Assembly: GCA_964636655.1 (NCBI GenBank)
Contig: CAZWTK010000002.1
Coordinates: 38,838-102,837, forward strand
Source: Fen-549 sp964636655
Lineage (GTDB): Bacteria > Actinomycetota > Thermoleophilia > Gaiellales > Gaiellaceae
Direction: 5' to 3'
DNA: 64,000 nucleotides
Below are positions 42,802-49,984 of this stretch, in pieces; within the stretch, counting starts at the first letter, position 1; each line of letters opens with the position of its first letter. Under the pieces are notes generated by a model, which saw nothing but the letters and a program-made list of their open reading frames with translations, was not told the origin of the DNA and ran no database searches. A program made the translations under genes and the position numbers.

Positions 42802-44046
42802 ATGAGCACGGTCGCGCGCCTTACCGCCCTGAGCACCGCCGCCGAGCACGAGCTCCGCCACGGCATCCTCCCCTTCTGGGCCGAGCAGACCGTCGATCGA
42901 GAGCAGGGCGGCTTCTACGGCTGGGTGTCGAACGACCTGAAGGTCGATCGGGAGGCGCCAAAGGGCTCCGTCCTCAACGCGCGGATTCTCTGGACTTTCT
43001 CGGCCGCCTTCAGGGTCTGGCCCGATCCTCTCTATCGCGAGCTGGCCGACCGCGCTTACGCCTACCTGCTCGAGCACTTCTGGGACGAGAAGCATTCCGG
43101 GCTTGTCTGGATGGTCGACCACAAGGGCACCTTCCTCGACGCGCGCAAGCAAACCTACGGCCAGGCCTTCGGCGTCTACGCCTTCTCGGAGTACTTCCGT
43201 GCAACCGGTATCCGCGAGTCGCTCGAACGCGCGACCAGCATCTTCGAGAGCATCGAGGCCCATACCTTCGAGCCCGAGCACGGCGGCTATGTCGAGGCGC
43301 TGGCGCAGGACTGGAGCCCGCTCGAGGACATGCGCCTGAGCGCGATCGATCTGAACGTTCCCTACTCCCAGAACACGCACCTGCACCTGCTCGAGGCCTA
43401 TGCGGCACTGCTTCGCGCCTGGCGGTCGTGCCAGGGTGATACCGGCTCCTCGCTCGAGCCCATGCTGCGCGAGCGCCTGAGGGCGCTCTGGGAGATCCTC
43501 GCCTTCCGCATCCGCGACGAGAAGACAAACAGGCTGATCCTGTTCCAGGACCGCGACTGGAAACCACTGTCGGACGCCATCTCGCACGGTCACGACATCG
43601 AGGCCAGCTGGCTTTTATGCGAGGCGGCGGATGTACTCGGCGATACGACGATCAGCGAGCGCACCGAGACGATCGGCCTGGCGATGGCCGACGGCGTTCT
43701 CGCCGAGGGGTTTGATCACGTTCACGGAGGCGTCTCGGACGCGATCGATCACCATTCGCCGGTGCTCGGCAAGGAGTGGTGGCCGCAGGCCGAGGCGGTC
43801 GTCGGCTTCCTTAACGCTTTCGAGCTCACGGGCAGGGAGGACTACCTCGAAGCGGCGCTCGCAAGCTGGCACTTCATCGAGCAGTTCGTCGTCGACCGCA
43901 CCTACGGCGAGTGGTACTACCGCGTCTCTCCGGAAGGCCGGCCCGAGCTCGATCTACCCAAGGCCTCGCCCTGGAAGTGCCCGTACCACAACGCCCGTGC
44001 CGCGCTCGAGACGATCGAGCGCGTGCAAAGGCTCTGTAACCGGTAA
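42802..44046 (+). CDS. Cellobiose 2-epimerase-like (AGE family) enzyme
   Basis: The 414-aa (alpha/alpha)6-barrel protein of the N-acylglucosamine 2-epimerase family. Motifs are those of cellobiose 2-epimerases: QTYGQAFGVYAFSEYFRATG, SQNTHLHLLEAYAAL, SHGHDIEASWLLCEAADVLG (catalytic His), LGKEWWPQAEAVVGF and WKCPYHNARAALE. These place His residues on the general acid/base positions. It would epimerise glucose/mannose at the reducing end of beta-1,4 disaccharides. Start at ATG 42802, with a REP doublet 32 nt upstream. Actinobacterial members are common; sugar specificity is not certain. Confidence 0.88.
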   Translation: MSTVARLTALSTAAEHELRHGILPFWAEQTVDREQGGFYGWVSNDLKVDREAPKGSVLNARILWTFSAAFRVWPDPLYRELADRAYAYLLEHFWDEKHSGLVWMVDHKGTFLDARKQTYGQAFGVYAFSEYFRATGIRESLERATSIFESIEAHTFEPEHGGYVEALAQDWSPLEDMRLSAIDLNVPYSQNTHLHLLEAYAALLRAWRSCQGDTGSSLEPMLRERLRALWEILAFRIRDEKTNRLILFQDRDWKPLSDAISHGHDIEASWLLCEAADVLGDTTISERTETIGLAMADGVLAEGFDHVHGGVSDAIDHHSPVLGKEWWPQAEAVVGFLNAFELTGREDYLEAALASWHFIEQFVVDRTYGEWYYRVSPEGRPELDLPKASPWKCPYHNARAALETIERVQRLCNR

Positions 44047-44086
44047 CTCCGCAAACAGCGGGGAATGGCGCCCGCGGCAGATCTGC

Positions 44087-44122
44087 CCCGCCGCCGGGCA
44101 CGGGGACGTTTCCGAGTGGGGC
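44087..44122. repeat. Degenerate REP-like unit
   Basis: TGCCCCGCCGCC followed by GGGCACGGGGACGTTTCCGAGTGGGG resembles unit 1 at 42685, whose right half reads GGCACTGGGACGTGGCCGGGTGGGA: ~20 of 25 positions match. It lies in the spacer after the epimerase gene. I count it as a decayed copy with low confidence. Confidence 0.4.
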
Positions 44123-44151
44123 TCCTGCCCGCTAGAGATCTACTCTGCGCG

Positions 44152-45906
44152 TTACTTCTTTCGACGCATCTCCGGTACCCGGTGCTTCTTACCCTTGAGC
44201 GCCGCACGGGTCCGCGCCGGAGCCGTCTCCTCAACCTGCCCCGACTCCGCCTGCGCCAGCAGCTGATCAGGCACCGTCAAAGCCACGGCACCGGCGCCGG
44301 CGATTAGCGCGCCGAGCAGCGTCAGCCAGGCTCCGCTGCGGAGCGAGCCGAGATGGTTGAACGCCTCGGTGACCGGAAGCGCGAGCGAGATTCCGAGCAG
44401 AGTGAGAGACGCGGCCAGTACCCAGGTGTTGAGAGCCGACAGGCGGGTGATCAGCACAGCGAGAAGGGCGACGAGGGTCGAGGCGCCGAGCGCGAGCATC
44501 GCGATACCGCGCGAGTGGTCGCCGGCAGAGTCCCAGTAACTGAGATGAACGAGCTTGCCGTTGGCTTTCTGGGCGGGCTCGCTATCAAGCCAGAGCGAGA
44601 CCAGCGCGAGCCCGGTTCCAACCGTGACCGCAAGCCAGAGGACGAGGCTTCTCAGAGTCATGCTCGGCAGCCGTCGCCGCCAGGACGAGCGCGAATACAA
44701 CGAGACGGCACTCAGCCCCATCAAAGCGCCGCCGCCGACACCGAGCCACGCGGCCGGCCCGAGCAGGTCGGTAGTGGGAATGACCCAAGTCAGGTAGTAG
44801 CCGAAGTAGCCGAAGATGATCCAGCCGATAGCGCCCACCGAGGGCAAGAGCCACTTGCGCTCGAATATCAGGCTGGCGAGCACGAGCAGTGCGGCGAGAA
44901 GGGCCAGAACGGTCGGGAAACCGGCCAGTGTCCCATCCTCGGCCCAGAGCGTGCCCGGCAGGGAAAAGAGATCGGTCCAGGTGCCAGCCAGCGCCAGACC
45001 GATACCGACAACGGCAACGAGCCGACGAACACTCAGTAGCCTCAACTCGACGGCGCCGCGCTCGACGGCGACTGCGGCCAGCGAGGCCACGGATGCCAGT
45101 GCGGCACCCTCCAGCCCAAGTCCACCGCCGATACTGAGCGCGTTGATGCTCGAGAGACTGAACGGGTAGTAGAGCGCGAACCCAAACAAGAGTAGCGAGG
45201 TCGCAAGCGCCCACCTACCGAGCACGGGCGCTCTCAGAACAGCGTCACCCGCGGCGAGAGCAATCACGAGGACGGCCAGCGAGAGCATGACGAACCCGAG
45301 CGTGTGGTCACCCGTAAAGCCGGCGGAGGTCCAGTAGCGCGGAAGCTCGCCGGTGATGCCGACACTGTTCGGACCGGCGATCAAGGTGGTCGCGATCTGG
45401 CGCCCGAGCGAGACGATGACGAGCCCGGAGCCGGCGGCCGCCGCCAACCAGGTCAGATAGAGCGGCAGACTGTTTCGCCCGCGCGATCGCTGCCAGGAAA
45501 AAAGCGATTGCGCGGGGAAGGCGCCGAGCACGATGAGAGCGCTCCCTGCCACGGCCAGCTTCGGGCCTAGCACGAGATCGCCCAGATGGCCGGCGCCGAT
45601 CGCGAGAGGAACGAACAGGAAGAAACCGAGGAGAATCGCACCGAACCCGCCCACCGAGGCGAGAAAGCGATCGTCTTCGAGCAAGACGGCGGTAACGAGG
45701 AGACCGGTGCAGATCGCGATCAGCGTGACCAGAAGCGAACGCGTCGTCCAATCGGTCCAGTAGTTCGCGCCCACGTTCTGCAACTGCTTGAGAATGTCGA
45801 ACCGAAGCGCCGCCATCGTCAGACCGATTCCGATCGCGACGGCGAACTTCCGGATTAGTGGCGTTGCCTGCGCAACGGTACGAAACAGGGCGACTGTCTT
45901 GGTCAT
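44152..45906 (-). CDS. Multi-spanning membrane protein with internal repeats
   Basis: The 584-aa protein has about 14-16 predicted hydrophobic segments. A unit recurs along the chain: a [G]xGLxLVSL helix, a loop with YWTSAGDHTxG, a Leu/Ile-rich helix, and LGRWALATSLLLFGFALYYPF-type helices. Compare the segments around residues ~47 (ANYWTDWTTRSL), ~190 (YWTSAGFTGDHTLGF) and ~485 (YWDSAGDHSRGI). At least two full units and two degenerate ones are visible. The C-terminus is cytoplasmic and basic (TRAALKGKKHRVPEMRRKK). The ATG has AAGGAG 5 nt upstream. I do not recognise the family. Preceded by the dyad at 45975-46002. Confidence 0.75.
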   Translation of the reverse strand: MTKTVALFRTVAQATPLIRKFAVAIGIGLTMAALRFDILKQLQNVGANYWTDWTTRSLLVTLIAICTGLLVTAVLLEDDRFLASVGGFGAILLGFFLFVPLAIGAGHLGDLVLGPKLAVAGSALIVLGAFPAQSLFSWQRSRGRNSLPLYLTWLAAAAGSGLVIVSLGRQIATTLIAGPNSVGITGELPRYWTSAGFTGDHTLGFVMLSLAVLVIALAAGDAVLRAPVLGRWALATSLLLFGFALYYPFSLSSINALSIGGGLGLEGAALASVASLAAVAVERGAVELRLLSVRRLVAVVGIGLALAGTWTDLFSLPGTLWAEDGTLAGFPTVLALLAALLVLASLIFERKWLLPSVGAIGWIIFGYFGYYLTWVIPTTDLLGPAAWLGVGGGALMGLSAVSLYSRSSWRRRLPSMTLRSLVLWLAVTVGTGLALVSLWLDSEPAQKANGKLVHLSYWDSAGDHSRGIAMLALGASTLVALLAVLITRLSALNTWVLAASLTLLGISLALPVTEAFNHLGSLRSGAWLTLLGALIAGAGAVALTVPDQLLAQAESGQVEETAPARTRAALKGKKHRVPEMRRKK

Positions 45907-45974
45907 GTTGACTCCTTGTAGGCCTCTTCTCGAGCGAGGGAAGCGTATCGCCTGATCTGACGGCCGTGTGGCCG

Positions 45975-46002
45975 AGGTCGATAAGAATCCTCTTATCGAC
46001 CT
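45975..46002. promoter_or_regulatory. 12-bp perfect dyad between ftsZ and the membrane protein gene
   Basis: AGGTCGATAAGA-ATCC-TCTTATCGACCT is a perfect 12-bp inverted repeat with a 4-nt loop. It is 19 nt past the ftsZ stop and 69 nt before the membrane-protein ATG. No U-tract follows on either strand, so it could be a U-poor terminator or an operator. Confidence 0.6.
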
Positions 46003-46020
46003 TGCGGCAGATTAAGCCGG

Positions 46021-47481
46021 TCAGTCCCTGAGGAAGCTGGGTGGCTCGAGCGGGTCGACCTCTCCGTGGGGGGCCGGCTCGAAGCTGGCGCGCCAACCCT
46101 TCTGCACACCGCCTGCCCCGCCAAGGCCGGTGGCAATCACCGTGACCCACATCTGGCCGGTGAGGCTTTCGTCGATGGTGGCGCCGAAGATGATGTTCGT
46201 GTCCTCGGTCGACGCCTGGCGGATGATCTCGGCGGCCTCGTTCACCTCCATCAGCGACAGGTCCTCGCCGCCGGCGATCGAGAGCAAGATGCCCCTAGCG
46301 CCAACGAGCTGGGTGTCGATCAGCGGCGAGCGCAGAGCACGGTCGGCTGCCTCCTTGGCCCGGTTCTCGCCGGTGGCGAAGCCGATGCCCATGAGGGCGG
46401 AGCCGGCGTCCTTCATGATCGTGCGCACGTCGGCGAAGTCGAGGTTGATCAGTCCGGGCATGGTGATCAGGTCGCAGATGCCCTGAACGCCCTGGCGCAG
46501 TACGTCGTCGGCGATGCGGAAGGCCTCGAGCATCGAGGTCGAGCGATCGAGCACCTCGAGCAGGCGATCGTTGGGGATGACGATGACGGTGTCGCAATTG
46601 CGGCGAAGCTCTTCTACTCCGATGTCGGCCTGCGACTTGCGCTTGGTGCCCTCGAAGCGGAATGGGAGCGTGACGATCCCAACCGTAAGGGCTCCCAGCT
46701 CGCGCGCTACCCGAGCTACCGTCGGCGCCGCACCGGAGCCTGTCCCGCCACCCTCTCCGGCTGTCACGAATACCATGTCCGAGCCGCGCAGCGAGCGCTT
46801 GATCTGATCGTACGCCTCCTCCGCCGCCAGCTTGCCGACCTCCGGGTCGGAGCCCGAGCCGAGCCCCTGAGTCAGCTCGCGCCCGATGTGGATCTTGATC
46901 GGCGCGTCGCTCATCTGGAGTTGCTGGATATCGGTGTTGATGGCTACGAAGTCGACCTGTGAGATGCCGGCGTCCATCATGCGATGGATGGCGTTGAGGC
47001 CGGCGCCACCGACACCCGCCACACGAATGACGGCCAGATAGGCGCTGGCGTCGGGTCCAACCTGATGCAACCGGGCGGGTTGCTCGGGAAGCTGCTCGAC
47101 GTAACGCGGACGAGACGGAGGCTCGTACGGCTTTGCCCGCCTCGATTCGGACGCGAGAGCGCTCGGCGGAGCCGGTGTGGCAGCAGAAGGCGCAGGAGGC
47201 GGAGACGCAGGAGCCGGAGCCGGCGGCTCTGGGGGCGGAGCGGGGGTGGCCTGCTCCTCGTCGATCTCGGGCGGGGCAGGCTCTACTCGAGCGGGTGGCT
47301 CGTCAAAGATCGGGGTGTGCTCAGCAGTCTCTTCGGGCGGCTCAGGAGTGCGAGCCTGCGGCGCGGGATGCTCCTCTACCTCGTGGGCGGCGTCGCGCTC
47401 GGCCTGGCGTTGAGCGGCTTCGGTAGCACGGAAGAGCTCCGCTAATGGGCCGTCACGCATGCTTGCGCGTTTTCGCGCCAT
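46021..47481 (-). CDS. ftsZ: FtsZ-family tubulin-like GTPase with long Pro-rich N-terminal extension
   Basis: The GTPase core (~residues 147-465) has GVGGAGLNAIHRM (T1), AGEGGGTGSGAAPTVA (T4 tubulin signature) and NLDFADVRTIM (T7 with the catalytic Asp). Ahead of it lie ~146 residues, largely Pro/Ala/Glu (PAPPPEPPAPAP, PPEETAEHT), which most FtsZ proteins lack. After the core only ~19 residues remain, ending in PSFLRD, like the C-terminal conserved peptide that binds FtsA/SepF, so the normal C-terminal linker is nearly absent. ATG at 47479-47481 (MARKRASMRDGPLAEL) has a perfect AAGGAGG 6 nt upstream and overlaps parA by 29 nt. Likely a second, divergent FtsZ. Confidence 0.85.
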   Translation of the reverse strand: MARKRASMRDGPLAELFRATEAAQRQAERDAAHEVEEHPAPQARTPEPPEETAEHTPIFDEPPARVEPAPPEIDEEQATPAPPPEPPAPAPASPPPAPSAATPAPPSALASESRRAKPYEPPSRPRYVEQLPEQPARLHQVGPDASAYLAVIRVAGVGGAGLNAIHRMMDAGISQVDFVAINTDIQQLQMSDAPIKIHIGRELTQGLGSGSDPEVGKLAAEEAYDQIKRSLRGSDMVFVTAGEGGGTGSGAAPTVARVARELGALTVGIVTLPFRFEGTKRKSQADIGVEELRRNCDTVIVIPNDRLLEVLDRSTSMLEAFRIADDVLRQGVQGICDLITMPGLINLDFADVRTIMKDAGSALMGIGFATGENRAKEAADRALRSPLIDTQLVGARGILLSIAGGEDLSLMEVNEAAEIIRQASTEDTNIIFGATIDESLTGQMWVTVIATGLGGAGGVQKGWRASFEPAPHGEVDPLEPPSFLRD

Positions 47482-48223
47482 TGAGCACCTCCTTGGCGAG
47501 ATCACGGTAGAGATCCGCAGCCTCCCCCTTTGGATCGTACTTGAGCACGGACGCGCCTTTCACCGGAGCCTCCGCGTAGCGGATCGTCTTGCGAATTCTC
47601 GTACCGAAAACGAGATCGCCGAAATTCTCCTGCAGGATGTCGATCGCTTCGCGCGAGTGAAGAGTTCGCTTGTCGTACATCGTGGGCAGGATCCCCTGAA
47701 TCTCGACGCGCGGGTTGAGGTTCTCGCGCACCATCGAGAGCGTGTTCTCGAGTTGAACGAGCCCGCGCAACGAAAGGTACTCGCACTGTACCGGCACGAT
47801 CACCCCGTCGGAGGCGACGAAGGCGTTGATGGTCAATAGACCGAGCGACGGCGGGGTGTCGATCAGGATGTAGTCGTATTTCTCCCGCACCGGTAGGAGG
47901 GCCTTCTCCAGCGCCCGTTCGCGTCCGATCATGCTCGAGAGCGCCAACTCCGCGCCGGCCAGGTCGATCGAGCTGACCGCCAGATCGATCTCGCGGCTCT
48001 GGATAACCTCGGTGATAGGCAGGCGATGGACGAGCACGTCGAACATCGAGCGCTCGATGGTGTCGGGGTTCAGTCCCTGACTCATGGTCAGGTTGCCCTG
48101 CGGGTCTAGATCTACCACCAGAACGTCGAGGTCGTGCTCTGCGAACGCAACCGCGAGGTTGAGGGTTGACGTCGTTTTAGCAACGCCTCCCTTCTGGTTG
48201 GCGAACGCGATCACGCGCCCCAT
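47453..48223 (-). CDS. ParA-family partition ATPase
   Basis: The 256-aa ParA/Soj-type ATPase has a deviant Walker A FANQKGGVAKTTSTLNLA at the N-terminus and Walker B/A' motifs VLVVDLDPQGNLT and YILIDTPPSLGLLTINA. The C-terminal region is RKTIRYAEAPVKGASVLKYDP. It dimerises on ATP and binds DNA nonspecifically. The start ATG at 48221-48223 (MGRVIAFANQKGG) has GAAGGAG 5 nt upstream; the upstream frame is longer but lacks such support. No parB or parS site is visible here. Its 3' end overlaps ftsZ, so the two are translationally coupled. Confidence 0.93.
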   Translation of the reverse strand: MGRVIAFANQKGGVAKTTSTLNLAVAFAEHDLDVLVVDLDPQGNLTMSQGLNPDTIERSMFDVLVHRLPITEVIQSREIDLAVSSIDLAGAELALSSMIGRERALEKALLPVREKYDYILIDTPPSLGLLTINAFVASDGVIVPVQCEYLSLRGLVQLENTLSMVRENLNPRVEIQGILPTMYDKRTLHSREAIDILQENFGDLVFGTRIRKTIRYAEAPVKGASVLKYDPKGEAADLYRDLAKEVLNGAKTRKHA

Positions 48224-48240
48224 CGACACTCCTTCTTCAG

Positions 48241-48260
48241 GCGTCCGTTCGAGCGGACGC
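48241..48260. promoter_or_regulatory. 20-nt near-palindrome upstream of parA
   Basis: GCGTCCGTTCGAGCGGACGC is a palindrome with 9 of 10 paired positions, 18 nt before the parA ATG and just ahead of its Shine-Dalgarno site. The position suits an operator for autoregulation or a hairpin masking the start. Confidence 0.4.
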
Positions 48261-48538
48261 GACAATAAGCTTGCGACCCCCATCGGCGCTCCATCTTCTG
48301 CCTATTCAAACGGAGTCCTTCCCTTCACTCCCGGCTGAGCCCGAGCCTTCCGCCGCCGCCGACACGGCACAGATCACATGGTACGGGAAATGCGAAGCTT
48401 TCCAGGCACTTTCGCCGGAGCGCAGCGCGGGGCGATTCCGGCGGGCAAAACGGCTCCCAGCGCGGCGCCGGGTGGAAATCGACCGAAAGGCTCGAACCGG
48501 CGTCTGAGCAGGAGCTTCCCGGCTCAATCGTCTCGTCG

Positions 48539-48573
48539 GGCCATGTCCCGGTGCCAGGCACCGGGACATGGCC
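48539..48573. repeat. Perfect 35-nt REP-like palindrome
   Basis: GGCCATGTCCCGGTGCC, a single A, then GGCACCGGGACATGGCC: 17-nt arms perfectly complementary around one central base. It is the reference form for the degenerate units at 42.7, 54.2 and 54.3 kb. No REP-associated transposase gene is in the window. Confidence 0.85.
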
Positions 48574-48665
48574 AATCGGGTCAAACCCGATGCCGAGCGG
48601 GAACTTTTCGGCGCGACCGCCTCGTTAGGACCTACCCGATCACGCGGTAGACCCGGCCTGTCTCG

Positions 48666-49610
48666 CTACTCCTCGCCCTCCCAGTAATCGACGGGCGAGA
48701 TTCGCCCGACCACGCCGAGACCGCGGAATGAGATCTTGCGCGAGCGAGGGTAGTAACAGAGGTCGGTACTGCGGCGCGTTCCGTAGGCGAGCAGCGTCAA
48801 CCCGCTTCCGGTGCCTCGAAATGCGTGTGCTACACCGGTTCCCGGCGGGCGCGCGATCACGTGGCCACGCTTCAGCTGATACTCGTCGTCGCCCAAGAGC
48901 AGCGCTCCCTCTCCCTCGAGCACGACAAAGAGCTCTTCTTCGCTCGAGTGGCAGTGGGGCGGACAGGAAAGCTTGCCGGGAACGACGGCGACGTGGACCA
49001 GGCCCGAGTCGCGGGAGCCGACAGCGCGACCGAGATCACGCCGAATACGACCGATCGTCGTCTTGGAGGTACCGACCGAGTCGACTTCCTTGAGTCGAAC
49101 CAGATTGCTCGGGCGCAGGGAGCTCGACTCCTTCACCTCAGGCGGGCCCTGCTCGGCTTCGAGCGCGAAGGGATGATCGAGCGTCCCCGTCTCGACCCAG
49201 CTCACACCCAGCCAGGATACGTTCGAGCGTGGCAAGAAGGTAGCGGCGTCGCCGATGTTCTCCGAGAAAGCGAGCACGTCGAGGCCCTCGGGACCGGCCT
49301 TCAGCGTGTGCGGTCCTATGCCGCCCGGAAAGACGAAGCAGTCCGTCGCCGCGATGTCGAAGTTGGAGCCCTCCTGCCAGAGCAGCCCGGAGCCCCCGAG
49401 GACGAAGAAGATCTCCTCGGCGCGCCCGTGAACGTGCGCCGGCGTCGACCACATGCCGGGATCGATCTGAATGCGAGACAGCCCGACGCCGACCGAGCCC
49501 ACGGCCGCAGCAAGCCTGCGCCAGTTCGCCGAGATGTGCCCGGCCTCGCCGTGCCCGATAGCAACGTCGTCCCAGTGGGCGAGGTTCTCGTGTGTCGATT
49601 TCTCACTCAA
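48666..49610 (-). CDS. Bicupin (double cupin) protein
   Basis: The 314-aa cytosolic protein has two cupin barrels. The first has PAHVHGRAEEIFFVLGGSG and FPGGIGPHTLKA; the second PPHCHSSEEELFVVLEGEGALLLG and RPPGTGVAHAFRG. Each has the HxH...E...H metal-ligand pattern, so metal binding is likely. Reaction unknown; relatives include oxalate-decarboxylase-like and uncharacterised double-cupin proteins. The start is TTG at 49608-49610; no Shine-Dalgarno site is evident, so it is uncertain by a few residues. It overlaps the 49.6-kb small gene by 8 nt. Confidence 0.85.
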   Translation of the reverse strand: MSEKSTHENLAHWDDVAIGHGEAGHISANWRRLAAAVGSVGVGLSRIQIDPGMWSTPAHVHGRAEEIFFVLGGSGLLWQEGSNFDIAATDCFVFPGGIGPHTLKAGPEGLDVLAFSENIGDAATFLPRSNVSWLGVSWVETGTLDHPFALEAEQGPPEVKESSSLRPSNLVRLKEVDSVGTSKTTIGRIRRDLGRAVGSRDSGLVHVAVVPGKLSCPPHCHSSEEELFVVLEGEGALLLGDDEYQLKRGHVIARPPGTGVAHAFRGTGSGLTLLAYGTRRSTDLCYYPRSRKISFRGLGVVGRISPVDYWEGEE

Positions 49611-49881
49611 CGCACGGCAGACTAGCGAATGCTCCTTCCGGATGACGATCTCCCCCAGGAGTGGGAAGACGTGGAGAACACCTGCCCACGTCGAGCGCTA
49701 GTTGACAGCGCTCGAGTGCAGCCCGGGCGGCAGTCGCATCCCGGCCCTCCCGCTCCAGCCAGCGCTCGGCCTCAGGCAGCAGGAGCTCGAGCTCGGTAAA
49801 AAGAAGTGCGACAGGCTCCTGGGCTAGATCCATCGCCTCGATGTGCTCGAGCCTGGCGATGATGACGCGCGCTTCCTCCAC
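49603..49881 (-). CDS. Small uncharacterised protein, 92 aa
   Basis: The frame begins at GTG 49879-49881 (MEEARVIIARLEHIEAMDLA) and has a helical acidic middle with a Leu-rich pattern (LFTELELLLPEAERWLER). The last ~25 residues (PRLPTPGGDRHPEG) look less protein-like. No motif is recognisable and no Shine-Dalgarno site is evident. It overlaps the bicupin start by 8 nt, so the pair could be coupled. I rate this as a probable but not certain gene. Confidence 0.5.
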   Translation of the reverse strand: MEEARVIIARLEHIEAMDLAQEPVALLFTELELLLPEAERWLEREGRDATAARAALERCQLALDVGRCSPRLPTPGGDRHPEGAFASLPCVE

Positions 49882-49984
49882 GCATGGAGATTAGGCCCGG
49901 TAACTGTCACGGCACCGTGCCCAATACGAATCGAAACGCACCCGGCAGCGGTCGGGAGCTCCCGGCACTCCGCCGTGCAAGCTG

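Larger units (their letters stand above)
48224..48665. other. Intergenic spacer upstream of parA
   Basis: This 442-nt spacer lies between parA and the bicupin gene, whose 3' end faces it. It holds a dyad at 48241-48260, a perfect REP-like palindrome at 48539-48573 and, right after it, a second hairpin ATCGGGT-CAA-ACCCGAT (48576-48592). Open frames here are shadows of GC-rich DNA. A promoter for parA should lie within, but I cannot pick one out. Confidence 0.6.

Noticed and set aside
41872..43593. A 573-codon open frame covering the methyltransferase and running through the epimerase region
   Set aside because: Only the part up to 42654 resembles a methyltransferase. The rest is the antisense frame of the epimerase and the REP spacer.
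42091..44046. An extended frame placing the epimerase start at 42091
   Set aside because: The first ~237 codons are antisense to the methyltransferase and unlike the AGE family; ATG at 42802 fits.
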